From: a bacterium
GTDB lineage: Bacteria > Elusimicrobiota > Elusimicrobia > UBA1565 > UBA9628
Length of the DNA: 37,009 bases
Assembly: GCA_021799485.1 (NCBI GenBank)
Contig: JAJZAK010000022.1
Span: 1 to 37,009 of the forward strand
Reading direction: 5' to 3'
Numbering within the stretch: position 1 is the first letter of the stretch; each line of letters starts with the position of its first letter. Positions 1-7,913 of this stretch are shown here, piece by piece. Both the position numbers and the translations under genes were made by a program. The notes under the pieces are model-generated. The model searched no databases and was not told where the DNA came from. It worked only from the letters and a program-made list of their open reading frames with translations.

Positions 1-255
1 TACGCAGGCAGGAGGCCGAGGCCCGAGCGGCGGCTTCTGGCCGACCGCGTCCCCGGCCGGCGGCGTCGAGAACGCGGACTTTCAGGGCTTAACTGAGGAT
101 TTGGGACGCTCTCTGGATTGTGTCAGCCAAGCGGAGGTCGGCGGCCTGCATCTCGCACCGACTATTTGCCTTACGTCGGCATAACCGATATCATAGTCGC
201 CTACTCGGATCATGCCCTTTTCGGGTCGTGGACGCCGCGCCATGCCCAAGGCGCG
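1..255. other. left window edge, no firm gene
   Basis: No complete gene can be supported here. On the plus strand the frame starting at base 2 stays open to a TAA at 182-184, and about 25 of its first 29 codons end in G or C. It could therefore be the 3' end of a gene cut by the window edge. The encoded peptide is Gly/Pro-rich and matches nothing I recognise. The frame starting at base 3 is also open for about 30 codons, so the choice is not secure. Bases 185-255 form the leader of the next gene. Confidence 0.3.
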
Positions 256-1125
256 ATGAAAATGTCGGCCCGCATCCGGTTGTTGCTCGCACTGATCTCG
301 TCCTTCCTCGCGGGACGAGCGCACGCCGAACGCTGGGAGGTTTTGAACGGCGGCCCCTTGCTGACCTACCCTGCCGAACAGCCTCCAGCCGGAACCTGGG
401 GATATACCCCCTATCTTTTCGCCCAGGAACTCCCCGACAACCGCTACTTCATGGAAAACACGCAAAACTTCATGTTCGGCCTTGGCAACCACCTCGGTTT
501 TTATGCTTCCAGGCCCATCGTGCCCTTCGATCGCGAGGCTTACTTCGAAGCGACTCAATTCAACTTCGGGTGGCAGATAACGAAGGACGAAAACACCAGC
601 GCCTTCCTAGCGAAACCGGCGCTCGCGACGGAGGTCTCCTTCGTGAATTCGCAGAAGCAAAACCTCGAGGGCCTATTTCTCATGGCTCACAAGCGGGACA
701 AGCCCTTCGAATTCTACGCCCAGGCGGCATCCTACGTCCAAAACTCCTACATGTCGTCCCTCTGCGGATCAAGCGGCTCCTCCTGCGGCGACACGCGGCA
801 GGTTCCGGGACAGCAGTTCATCGCCTCGCTCGCCTTCGAGCAAATTCTCAATCAGAGGCACGCCCTCGGCTACATCGTGGAGGTTTTCGGCGAGGATCAA
901 ACTTTCTACTCGCCTTTCGGCAAGACGAACGTCACGCCTTGGTATTATGCTTCGGCCGTTCCCGAGCTGGAACTGACCTGGCCCAACACGCCCAACCACG
1001 CTCTTACATGGAGAGCCGGAGTCATGATCCCCGTCTGCCAACACGACTATTTTCCCGGTTATACTCCGATCGCGGCTCTGACTTATTTTTTCAACTACCG
1101 CGGGCGCTCCCTGATGAGCAATTAA
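256..1125 (+). CDS. secreted, probably outer-membrane beta-barrel-like protein
   Basis: Predicted 289 aa exported protein of unknown function. Residues 1-24 form a classical signal peptide: MKMSAR, a Leu/Ala/Ile core, then AHA before ERWEV. This is why I start at the ATG at 256 and not at the in-frame start 46 codons upstream; AAGGCG at 249-254 may serve as ribosome binding site. The mature part is rich in aromatic residues and short alternating polar/apolar stretches (for example around YFEATQFNFGWQ and ALTYFFNYRG), as in small outer-membrane barrels. Cysteines occur in a Ser/Gly loop (CGSSGSSCG) and near the C-terminus. The 3' end overlaps the convergent neighbour by 35 bp. The gene is fairly secure; the barrel reading is inference from composition, and a periplasmic protein remains possible. 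Confidence 0.65.
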   Translation: MKMSARIRLLLALISSFLAGRAHAERWEVLNGGPLLTYPAEQPPAGTWGYTPYLFAQELPDNRYFMENTQNFMFGLGNHLGFYASRPIVPFDREAYFEATQFNFGWQITKDENTSAFLAKPALATEVSFVNSQKQNLEGLFLMAHKRDKPFEFYAQAASYVQNSYMSSLCGSSGSSCGDTRQVPGQQFIASLAFEQILNQRHALGYIVEVFGEDQTFYSPFGKTNVTPWYYASAVPELELTWPNTPNHALTWRAGVMIPVCQHDYFPGYTPIAALTYFFNYRGRSLMSN

Positions 1126-2728
1126 GAAAAGCTCCTTCGTCATTTCGCCGGATAGCGGCCAGCGTATCCTCGACGAGAGGCCGGCATGTATCGAATACCT
1201 GGAGGGGCGGCAAGGCGTTCAATCGGGACTCTGAAAGGCCCAGGAGTTCTCCTTCGATGCGCGCCAGATGCGCCCCGAGAGACGGGAAGGCGTCGCGAGA
1301 GATCCCCAGGATCGCATCGACGTCGGCTGGGTCCACGAGGCGTCCAAGATCGAGAAATAGCCTGATGCCAAGAAGCCGGCTCATAATGCCGAAAAGCTTC
1401 CCTGAATTGCCTCCCGGCGCTTCATCCCACGCATTCCACGGCATGAGCCACGAGACGGCGAAATCGGCGGCGGCTTGGCGCATCCAAATTTTAATCGCTT
1501 CGGAGCTTGGTTGAGCCCCCGGCGGCCCGCTTCCGATTTTCACGACCCGATAGCGATCGGCCCAAAGCCGGCTTCGGGAATAACCGGTCACCGACACGGT
1601 CTCGGCGGCCTCAGCCGACGGAAAGGCTAGCCTTGAGAAGGGAGTCCCCGCGAACAGGCCGAAACCCAAACGGTCAACGAACCTTCTCGTGACCAAAAAT
1701 CCGGGGCTGGAGAATGCGTTGTCCCCGCAGCGCCATCGTCGCATACGCTCCCAGGACGATTGAAACGCCTCCGGAGCGGGCGCTTCCGGGAGAACAAGGA
1801 GCCAGCCTTGGAATCCGTCCGCGCAAAAATCCGCGCCCGCAGGGATGCCCGATTGATAAAGCCGTCGCAGTCGCCGCCGCCAAACTCCGGCGCCATAGGA
1901 GCTCGTCGTCGGAACCGACGGCGGCGGCATGATAAGAGCCCCGCCCTCCTTCGTTTTATCGGACCAGAACCTCGATGCCCCCTCGATTTCGAGCAAGGCC
2001 CGGCGAAGAAGGAGCAAAGCCTGGGCCTCGCTCATGGTTGAAGGACTTCCCAGCGCTTCCCTTTCGACGGCAGGCAGGGCCGGCGCCAAATCACGCGATA
2101 TCTCGGAGCGGGTCTTCGTTCCACCCGCAGCCCCCGTTCGGCAAAATCGGAAGACGTCCGTCGTATGCTTAAAAATCTTGAAGCCAAAATCCGGCGGGAG
2201 ATCCGCGGCCGTCGCCGCGTCAAGGCAAGTTCTGCACAGCTCCAAATAAGCTTGCGCGGCTTCTCGGAGGCGGCCGATGGGGCCGGCATCCTCGGGCGCC
2301 GCGAGCGCCACGTCAGAGCCGCCCCCCATTGGCCGCCACGAAGAGATCTCGCGGGATCGCCCCCCCGCCGCCCGGGCGAAAAACTCCGCATCCAGCAACG
2401 TCGTCAATTGGACCTCGCCCAGAAGGGGGCAATATTTTCTGAACCGCCGCACAAACCTCCAAATTCTCTCCAACGGGACGGCTCCGGCGTCGAGAATGGA
2501 ACGGTCTAGGATGGCCATGAAGTCGATATCGCTGACGCCGGGGCGCCACTCCTTCCCGGCAAGTCCTCGGCGCAGATAAACGCCGCGAACGCGCTCATCG
2601 GCGGCTCGCCTCAACGCCAGCGCGAAGACAGCCGCCGATCGCTCATAGATCCAGCGATAGAATAAGCCTAGCCCGCGCACCTCGCTCGTCGCGATGACGG
2701 CCCGGCGAATCGCATTCTGAAGGCTCAA
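1091..2728 (-). CDS. nucleotidyltransferase-fold protein of unknown substrate
   Basis: 545 aa protein with a pol beta/MNT-like nucleotidyltransferase motif near the N-terminus. A short helical lead precedes RRGLAG (residues 53-58) and GVSDIDF (64-70), which gives the metal-binding DxD pair D67/D69. In many family members the first motif is GS; here it reads GL. A possible third acidic position is the glutamate in LLGEVQ. The remaining ~450 residues are Arg/Leu-rich, mostly helical and not recognised. The start is a TTG at 2728 with no clear Shine-Dalgarno; GTG codons further in are alternatives. The gene is divergent from a family 2 glycosyltransferase, 17 bp away. Proteins with this domain often sit beside sugar-polymer genes, so transfer of a nucleotide or sugar phosphate is plausible but unproven. 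Confidence 0.7.
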   Translation of the reverse strand: MSLQNAIRRAVIATSEVRGLGLFYRWIYERSAAVFALALRRAADERVRGVYLRRGLAGKEWRPGVSDIDFMAILDRSILDAGAVPLERIWRFVRRFRKYCPLLGEVQLTTLLDAEFFARAAGGRSREISSWRPMGGGSDVALAAPEDAGPIGRLREAAQAYLELCRTCLDAATAADLPPDFGFKIFKHTTDVFRFCRTGAAGGTKTRSEISRDLAPALPAVEREALGSPSTMSEAQALLLLRRALLEIEGASRFWSDKTKEGGALIMPPPSVPTTSSYGAGVWRRRLRRLYQSGIPAGADFCADGFQGWLLVLPEAPAPEAFQSSWERMRRWRCGDNAFSSPGFLVTRRFVDRLGFGLFAGTPFSRLAFPSAEAAETVSVTGYSRSRLWADRYRVVKIGSGPPGAQPSSEAIKIWMRQAAADFAVSWLMPWNAWDEAPGGNSGKLFGIMSRLLGIRLFLDLGRLVDPADVDAILGISRDAFPSLGAHLARIEGELLGLSESRLNALPPLQVFDTCRPLVEDTLAAIRRNDEGAFLNCSSGSARGS

Positions 2729-2739
2729 TAACTTATTTT

Positions 2740-2747
2740 ATTATAAT
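2740..2747. promoter_or_regulatory. palindromic double -10 element between divergent genes
   Basis: The 17 bp gap (2729-2745) is pure A/T apart from one C. The octamer ATTATAAT at 2740-2747 contains TATAAT on the plus strand (2742-2747) and again on the minus strand (2745-2740). It could drive both genes. Transcripts would begin near 2754 and 2733, leaving leaders of only a few nucleotides before ATG 2761 and TTG 2728. No good -35 is visible for either direction. Confidence 0.4.
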
Positions 2748-3642
2748 GGCTCAAGCTTTTATGGCGCAGCTCAGCCGGACCACCTTTCCGAGGCGGCACC
2801 CAAGGCCCCATCAGCCGCTCGTCAGCATCGTCATCCTCTGCCACAATGATTGGGCCTACTTGAAAAAATGCCTCGCAAGCGTTTTCCGCTTCACGAAGCC
2901 AACGATCTATGAGCTCATCATCGTGGATAACGCCTCCACCGACGGAGCCAGGCCGCATCTGCGTCGGTTAAAATCCCGCCCCAACGTCAAGGTTCTATTC
3001 AACGAGGAAAACCGTTTTTTCGCGGGCGGCAACAACGACGGCATCAGGCTCGCCCGCGGCCGCTACGTGCTCCTTCTCAACGCCGACGCCGTCGTCGGCC
3101 CTGGATGGCTCGACCGTCTCTTGCTCTGCGCCGAGCGAGATCCCCAAATAGGCATCGCGGCCCCGCGCACAAATCACGCCGCGGGGGTTCAACTCGTTAA
3201 AAAGCCGGGATACAGGGATCTGCGCTCCTTCCCAACTTTTGCCGCCCGCTGGGCTAAACGCTTCGACGGGCAAGCCGAGACCGCGCATCGCCTGATCGGC
3301 TTCTGCCTCCTCATCAAACGCGAGGTCATCGACAAGGTCGGCGTCCTCGACGAGCGCTTCGGTCCCGGCGGCTACGAGGACTACGATTATTGCATGCGCG
3401 TTCGGCAGGCCGGCTATTCCCTGGCCGTCGCCAAGGATGTTTTCATCCATCACTTCGGAGGCAAGGGCTACAGGGGCCTCAACTACGACGGCTTGCGCCT
3501 CGCTAACCGAGAGCTTTTGTCTCGGAAATGGAACGATTTCCTGATCCGGGCGCTCGACGACATCGACGGCTACTTCAAAAATCCTTCCATGAACACCGTG
3601 TCGAAGACGGCGGCCGTTCGGTTACAAAGCCCGTTGTCCTGA
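2746..3642 (+). CDS. family 2 glycosyltransferase (GT-A fold)
   Basis: 298 aa inverting-type glycosyltransferase, probably cytoplasmic or membrane-associated, moving a sugar from a nucleotide donor during surface glycan assembly. VSIVILCHND opens the GT-A domain. VDNASTDG is the nucleotide-binding Asp segment, and LLLNADAVV is the DXD-equivalent metal site. GGYEDYDYCMRVRQAG carries the acidic ED residues expected for the catalytic base in this family, close to rhamnosyltransferase WbbL-like members. There is no C-terminal membrane domain. Two starts compete: ATG 2746, which lies inside a TATAAT box, and ATG 2761, which fits that box as a promoter (293 aa). The acceptor cannot be read from sequence. 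The divergent nucleotidyltransferase-like gene may act in the same pathway. A 9 bp hairpin follows the stop. Confidence 0.88.
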   Translation: MAQAFMAQLSRTTFPRRHPRPHQPLVSIVILCHNDWAYLKKCLASVFRFTKPTIYELIIVDNASTDGARPHLRRLKSRPNVKVLFNEENRFFAGGNNDGIRLARGRYVLLLNADAVVGPGWLDRLLLCAERDPQIGIAAPRTNHAAGVQLVKKPGYRDLRSFPTFAARWAKRFDGQAETAHRLIGFCLLIKREVIDKVGVLDERFGPGGYEDYDYCMRVRQAGYSLAVAKDVFIHHFGGKGYRGLNYDGLRLANRELLSRKWNDFLIRALDDIDGYFKNPSMNTVSKTAAVRLQSPLS

Positions 3643-3646
3643 AGAT

Positions 3647-3668
3647 TCCCCGCGCTGCGGCGCGGGGA
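3647..3668. terminator. GC hairpin between convergent genes
   Basis: A perfect 9 bp stem (TCCCCGCGC paired with GCGCGGGGA, 3647-3655 with 3660-3668) closes a TGCG tetraloop. It lies in the 29 bp between the glycosyltransferase stop and the stop of the convergent small gene. No T-run follows on either strand, so this is a bidirectional termination or mRNA 3'-end hairpin rather than a textbook intrinsic terminator. Confidence 0.55.
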
Positions 3669-3671
3669 TCC

Positions 3672-3890
3672 TTACAGAAAAATGCCGAGCGCCATGACGG
3701 CGTAGCCGCCAAGTATCACAAACGGCGCGGCGGCCGCCGCCTCATTGCGCCCCATGGGATCGGCGTAAGTGAGCGTCCAAAACCCGGCCGCCGCAATCGC
3801 AATCCCCGCCGCTATGCCGCGCCAACCTTCGCGGCGGATTTTTGAATTCGGAGCCGGAACAGGTTCGCAGGGGACGGCTTTTTTAGCCAT
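3672..3890 (-). CDS. small two-helix membrane protein
   Basis: 72 aa protein (MAKKAVPCEPVP...) with two hydrophobic stretches: roughly residues 23-40 (GIAAGIAIAAAGFWTLTY) and 53-72 (an Ala run then FVILGGYAVMALGIFL). A conserved-looking loop between them contains DPMGRNEA. The start is set by ATGGCTAA: the ATG at 3890 lies 8 bp inside the end of the upstream TPR gene, implying translational coupling. The pattern resembles small DUF3098-like membrane proteins, a recollection I cannot test here. It is the last gene of the hisC-cmk-rpsA-TPR train. Function unknown; it may anchor or assist the TPR protein, which is also membrane-bound. Confidence 0.65.
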   Translation of the reverse strand: MAKKAVPCEPVPAPNSKIRREGWRGIAAGIAIAAAGFWTLTYADPMGRNEAAAAAPFVILGGYAVMALGIFL

Positions 3891-4869
3891 GGATCTTTTT
3901 TCGCCCCTGCCTCCTTTCTGGCCGTGACAGATAGCGGCCGTAGCGCCTGATGGCGAGGGCCGCCTCCCTGTCTTTCGGTTCGCTCGCAAGCACGAGCTTC
4001 CATTGCTCCACGGCGTCGCGGTATTTCTTGAGCCCTTGGTAGGCCTTCGCAAGGCCGCGCGACAAATCGGCCGGGCCGACTCCGGGGCCCGGGACGCCGC
4101 CCGCCGCGCGGCAGTTCTCAAACGCGGCCTCCGCTCCGGAATAGTCCTTGGCTTCGAGGGCCATTTGGCCCAGAAAATACTCCGCTCGGGCGAACTCCGG
4201 ATGGCCGCGGCTTTCGTCTTGGAGCTGAGAAAGAATTTGCTTGGCTTCGTCGGTTTTTTTAGCCCGCCATAAGCTCAGAGCAAGGTTCTCCTTGAGCATC
4301 GCGTCTGTCGGGCGGTCGCGGAGCAGATCGGCGTACTCATCGGACGCCTCCTCATAGCGTCCCGCTTCGAAGAGAAGCTTCGCCTTCCTCATCGCGACGT
4401 CGGCGGCGTGAGGGAAATGCCTCAGGTAGCGGTCGTACTCCTTGAGGGCGAAAGGATAAAGCCCTTCGCTTTGGTACATGACCCCGAGCTCGTAAAAAAT
4501 CGACGGGTTCAAGGAACCCAAATCCCGGGCCTCCTCAAGCTCGTTGATTGCCGTCGCGTAATCCGCGGGCCCCGCACGAAAATGAAGCTCGCCGGCCCGC
4601 GTCAAGAGCTCGATATTCTCGGGATCCGTCTTGAGCTTTTCTTCAGCGCTTGCTATCTCCCGGGATAGGCGCGCCGTCGGCGCGGAGCCGCTTGGAGGAA
4701 GAGGCTCGAATCTGGAAACAAGCCAAAACGCGTAAAAGAAGACCGCTCCTCCCGCTGCCAAGGCAGCGGCGGTCAACGACGCCTTCAAGGCCGCGCGGCC
4801 GGAGATTCCAGAAGACGGGAGCCCTCTCGTCAAGTTCTTGGTCGCCTCAGCCGGCGCCGCCTGGTTCAT
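3883..4869 (-). CDS. membrane-anchored TPR protein
   Basis: 328 aa. A polar N-terminus is followed by one transmembrane helix at about residues 29-51, then a periplasmic or cytoplasmic helical array with TPR spacing (W/Y-Y-G-A/Y-A-F-P pattern). Examples are the units around TRAGELHFRAG, YELGVMYQSEGLYPFALKEY, KAKLLFEAGRYEEASDEYADLL and AEYFLGQMALEAKDYSGAEAAF, with a final unit ending KKYRDAVEQWKLVLASEPKD. About five to six repeats are visible. TPRs are protein-protein interaction scaffolds, so no enzymatic role is expected. It starts 23 bp inside the end of rpsA and overlaps the small membrane protein gene by 8 bp, so it is co-translated with both. The partner is unknown. Confidence 0.8.
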   Translation of the reverse strand: MNQAAPAEATKNLTRGLPSSGISGRAALKASLTAAALAAGGAVFFYAFWLVSRFEPLPPSGSAPTARLSREIASAEEKLKTDPENIELLTRAGELHFRAGPADYATAINELEEARDLGSLNPSIFYELGVMYQSEGLYPFALKEYDRYLRHFPHAADVAMRKAKLLFEAGRYEEASDEYADLLRDRPTDAMLKENLALSLWRAKKTDEAKQILSQLQDESRGHPEFARAEYFLGQMALEAKDYSGAEAAFENCRAAGGVPGPGVGPADLSRGLAKAYQGLKKYRDAVEQWKLVLASEPKDREAALAIRRYGRYLSRPERRQGRKKIHG

Positions 4870-6109
4870 GAGGGCCTTGAGTGGCCTTGGCCGGGGAGAG
4901 GAGCTCCCCCAACGTCAGGGGCTTCGGCGGTTTCAGATACTTCGCGGTCCGTTCCCGGTCTTTTTTCTCCTCGTAGCGAGCGATGGACACCCAGACCTCG
5001 AATGTCTCGCGGCCCAGCCCCGTCACCACGGCGCGGACAGACTCGCCTTCCTTGTACCGGCTCTCGGGATCCATTTCAGAGGCGGGACAGAAGGCCTTTG
5101 TGGCATCGACGAGCTCCAGATGAAGGCCTTCTGGACCGAGCGCAAGAATTTTTCCCGTCACTTCCATGCGGGCGGGGTATTTCTTCTTGATCTTGTCAGC
5201 GGGATTAGGAAGCAGCTGCTTGATGCCCAGAGAGACGAGTTCCTCCTCGGGCCTCGTCGGCGCCGCAACCTGTCCTTCGGGCGTTTGGGACCTCGCCGAC
5301 GCCGGGGCCGGCTTATGGAGCACCTTGACCCGGACGCGGTCGCCCCGCTTGTAAGCCGGAGCGAGCTTCGGACTGCCCCAGCACAGGTCTTGCGGCCTTA
5401 CAAGCCCATCGGCCCCGCCCAGGTCGACGACAAGGCCAGAAGCTCCCATGCGTCTGACGCGGCCGCTCCGTATCTCTCCAATTCGCAGTTCCTGCAGGGC
5501 CTTCTCTTTTCTCTTGAGGGCCTCCTCCTCCAAAACGGCGCGGCGGGAGATGACAAGACGCTTTTTCTTCTCGTCCACCTCGATAATGTAGGCGCGCACG
5601 CCCGTGCCCAGCATCTGCTCCGGCGTCCTGACGGGATAAAGATCTGCCAACGACGCGGGCAAAAACGCCTCCACCCCGCCCACATCGGCGAGGAACCCCC
5701 CCTTGACGGCCTTGACGACGCGGCCGTGGACGCGCCCCTTGTCCCGGAAAGCCTTCACGACCGTTTCCCAGGAAAGCTGGGTCTTGGCGCGGCGGAAGGA
5801 GAGCCTCGCCGTCCCGTCCCGATCCCTCCCGGACCAAAGGACCGGAATGCGTTGGCCCGGCGCCGGGGGAGGCGGCGCCTCCGTTCCTGGCTCCTGTCGG
5901 AAGTCGGCCAAAGGGACGAAGCCCTCGGATTTCCCGCCAATATCGACAAGCACCTGATCTTCGGCCAAAGCCACCACCTTGGCCCAGACGACTTCCCTGC
6001 GAAGAAGGCGGTCGAGGAGAGTGTCCTGGCTCTCCAGCAGCCGTTCCATGTTCTCTTCCTGGGAAGGAGTTTCCGCGTCTGGTTGCTGCGTCTCTTCATG
6101 GCTCGTCAT
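4847..6109 (-). CDS. rpsA: ribosomal protein S1 (four S1 domains)
   Basis: 420 aa RNA-binding protein of the 30S ribosomal subunit that helps load structured mRNAs. Four S1/OB domains can be read: about 40-110 (VVWAKVVALAEDQVLVDIGGKSEGFVP...), 123-195 (GRVHGRVVKAVKGGFLADVGG..., ending RLVISRRAV), 210-270 (GEIRSGRVRRMGASGLVVDLGG) and 310-390 (ARMEVTGKILALGPEGLHLEL). This is fewer than the six of E. coli S1 and matches the four- or five-domain forms of many other phyla. Pro/Ala-rich linkers separate the domains. The start ATG overlaps the cmk stop as ATGA. Location after cmk is the classic cmk-rpsA arrangement and strengthens the call. In a genome with weak Shine-Dalgarno sites, S1 may matter especially for initiation. 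Confidence 0.85.
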   Translation of the reverse strand: MTSHEETQQPDAETPSQEENMERLLESQDTLLDRLLRREVVWAKVVALAEDQVLVDIGGKSEGFVPLADFRQEPGTEAPPPPAPGQRIPVLWSGRDRDGTARLSFRRAKTQLSWETVVKAFRDKGRVHGRVVKAVKGGFLADVGGVEAFLPASLADLYPVRTPEQMLGTGVRAYIIEVDEKKKRLVISRRAVLEEEALKRKEKALQELRIGEIRSGRVRRMGASGLVVDLGGADGLVRPQDLCWGSPKLAPAYKRGDRVRVKVLHKPAPASARSQTPEGQVAAPTRPEEELVSLGIKQLLPNPADKIKKKYPARMEVTGKILALGPEGLHLELVDATKAFCPASEMDPESRYKEGESVRAVVTGLGRETFEVWVSIARYEEKKDRERTAKYLKPPKPLTLGELLSPAKATQGPHEPGGAG

Positions 6110-6813
6110 CGTTTTTGCCTCTCATGGACGATCTTAAGAATTTTACGGGCGACTTCGTGCAAGGAGAGCCGCGTCGAATCGATGAGCGTCGCCCCCTCCG
6201 CGTAGGCGAGGGGGTTGATCTTGCGCTCGAGGTCATTGCGGTCCCTCTGCAAGATGGCGTCACGGACGCTGGCAAGCTGGGCCGGATGGCCGGAACTCCT
6301 CAATTGTCGAATGCGCCTCTTCGCCCGCTCTTCAATCGAGGCGTCAAGATAGATTTTGACATCGGCATTCGGAAAGACGTGGGTCGCGATATCACGGCCC
6401 TCCATGACGACGCCGCCCTCTTGTCCCAAGCGCCTCTGGAGATCGCAAAGAAACTGCCTGACCGACGGCATCGCCGCCACGGCGCTCGTCTTTCGGCTGA
6501 CATCCTCGGCCCGGATATGAGCGGCGACGCTTTCACCGTCCAGATAGGTCTTAAGGCTCGATCCGTTCTCGGAGGGGAGGAACTCCCATGACAGACGTCT
6601 AGCCAAGGACATGACGGCGGATTCGTCCGTGACATCCACTTTTTCTTCCATCGCTTTCCATGTCAGCGCCCGGTACATCTCTCCCGTATTGACGAAGAAG
6701 TAGCCGAGATCTTTCGCGACGAGCTGGCCGACGGTGGACTTACCAACGCCCGCGGGGCCGTCCATCGCGATGATTAAGCGGCGGCCCTTTTTAGTCCTCT
6801 CGGGAGTCGTCAT
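6106..6813 (-). CDS. cmk: cytidylate kinase
   Basis: 235 aa CMP/dCMP kinase (ATP + CMP to ADP + CDP), cytoplasmic. It has the P-loop GPAGVGKST at residues 19-27 and NTGEMYRALTWKA, the equivalent of the NTGxxYRA nucleoside-binding segment. EGRDIATHVFPNADVKIYLD is the highly conserved GRDIGTxVxPxAxxKxxL motif, and RDRNDLERKINPLAYAE is the C-terminal substrate/lid segment. Length matches the family. The ATG at 6813 overlaps the hisC stop as ATGA. A long open frame continues upstream into hisC sequence but is not part of the protein. It ends in another ATGA overlap with rpsA. Confidence 0.95.
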   Translation of the reverse strand: MTTPERTKKGRRLIIAMDGPAGVGKSTVGQLVAKDLGYFFVNTGEMYRALTWKAMEEKVDVTDESAVMSLARRLSWEFLPSENGSSLKTYLDGESVAAHIRAEDVSRKTSAVAAMPSVRQFLCDLQRRLGQEGGVVMEGRDIATHVFPNADVKIYLDASIEERAKRRIRQLRSSGHPAQLASVRDAILQRDRNDLERKINPLAYAEGATLIDSTRLSLHEVARKILKIVHERQKR

Positions 6814-7913
6814 TTCAAGATTGAGTTCATGGCTTTGAGGAGCCGCCGGTTGCCCGAGGCATCTCCAACGGAGATTCTCGCATGCCGGCCGAGGCCGTAT
6901 TCGTCCAAGGGACGGATAATGACCCCCAGCGCCAGCAATTGTTCGAAAATCTCTCGGCCAGGCCTGGGAAGCTCGACAAAGAGGAAGTTGGTCGCCGATT
7001 CGCCCACCAGCAGACCCAGGCCGCGCAGGGCCTTCGCGAGCCATTCGCGCTCCCCAAGGGTCTTCTTCAACGTTTGCCTCACATAAGAGGCGTCTTCCAG
7101 CGCCGCGAGACAGGCGAGCTGGGCCGGGACGCTGACGTTAAAAGGCATGCGGATCCGATCGAGATATCCGACGATCTCCAGAGAGGCGGCCCCGTAGCCG
7201 ACGCGTAGGCCCGCCAAGCCGTGCACCTTCGAGAACGTGCGCAACACGACGCAATTCGGGAACTCTCCCATCAAGCGCGGAAGGCTTATCGGGAAGTCCG
7301 AACGAGCCCTGGCATAAGGTTCATAAGCCTCATCGAACACCGCCAGCACCGACGGCGGAAGCGCCTTCAGAAAATTCGCGACCTCATCCGCGGAATTGTA
7401 GGTGCCGGTTGGATTGTTGGGATTGGCGACAAAGACAAGCTTCGTGCGAGATGTGACCGCTCGCGCCATCGCCTCAAGATCATGCCCCCATCCCGACGCG
7501 GGCACTTCCACGACATCCGCGTTCATCAGCCGGGCCTGCTGTCGGAAGCGGATGAACGCGTATTGAGAGACGACGACTTCGTCCCCTGAGTCGAGGAAGG
7601 CTTCGCAAAGGAGCCGTATGATCTCGTCCGATCCGTTGCCGACAATAACGCTCCCATCAGGGAGTCCCAAGCGCCGCTCCAATGATCGCCGAAGAAGAGG
7701 GCTTGGACCCTCGGGATAGAGATGAAGGGATTTAACGGCTTTCCTGTAGGCCGCCGCCGCCTTGGGCGACGGGCCGTACGGATTCTCATTCGAGGCCAGC
7801 TTGACCACGTTCTTGAGCCGCAGTTCGCGCTCGACCTCGGCGATCGACCGGCCTGGAATGTAAGGAGAAAGCTCCCATACGACGGGACGAGGAGAAATAA
7901 GGGCTTGCGTCAC
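6810..7913 (-). CDS. hisC: histidinol-phosphate aminotransferase
   Basis: 367 aa PLP-dependent fold-type I aminotransferase that converts histidinol-phosphate and 2-oxoglutarate to imidazole acetol-phosphate and glutamate, reversibly; paralogues use aromatic amino acids. Visible features are LASNENPYGPSP at the N-terminus, GNGSDEIIRLL, NPNNPTGTY, DEAYEPYA, and SKVHGLAGLRVGYG with the PLP-binding lysine. RISVGD near the end carries the substrate-binding arginine. I start at GTG 7913 (VTQALISPRPVV...). The frame is open upstream to an ATG at 8063, but that part lies inside a terminal-inverted-repeat element and reads as Arg/Ser/Pro noise. No Shine-Dalgarno precedes the GTG. The N-terminal codons themselves lie in the left inverted repeat. 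Placement before cmk-rpsA recalls the hisC-tyrA-aroA-cmk-rpsA supraoperon, so an aromatic aminotransferase role is an alternative. Confidence 0.88.
   Translation of the reverse strand: MTQALISPRPVVWELSPYIPGRSIAEVERELRLKNVVKLASNENPYGPSPKAAAAYRKAVKSLHLYPEGPSPLLRRSLERRLGLPDGSVIVGNGSDEIIRLLCEAFLDSGDEVVVSQYAFIRFRQQARLMNADVVEVPASGWGHDLEAMARAVTSRTKLVFVANPNNPTGTYNSADEVANFLKALPPSVLAVFDEAYEPYARARSDFPISLPRLMGEFPNCVVLRTFSKVHGLAGLRVGYGAASLEIVGYLDRIRMPFNVSVPAQLACLAALEDASYVRQTLKKTLGEREWLAKALRGLGLLVGESATNFLFVELPRPGREIFEQLLALGVIIRPLDEYGLGRHARISVGDASGNRRLLKAMNSILK

Noticed and set aside
120..1514. Long plus-strand open frame of 464 codons overlapping the secreted protein and the nucleotidyltransferase gene
   Set aside because: Arg/Ser/Pro-rich noise crossing two better genes, no start context or motif; typical of antisense or shifted frames in GC-rich DNA.
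4838..6205. 455-codon open frame on the plus strand opposite rpsA
   Set aside because: It lies antisense to clear S1 domains and encodes no recognisable fold.
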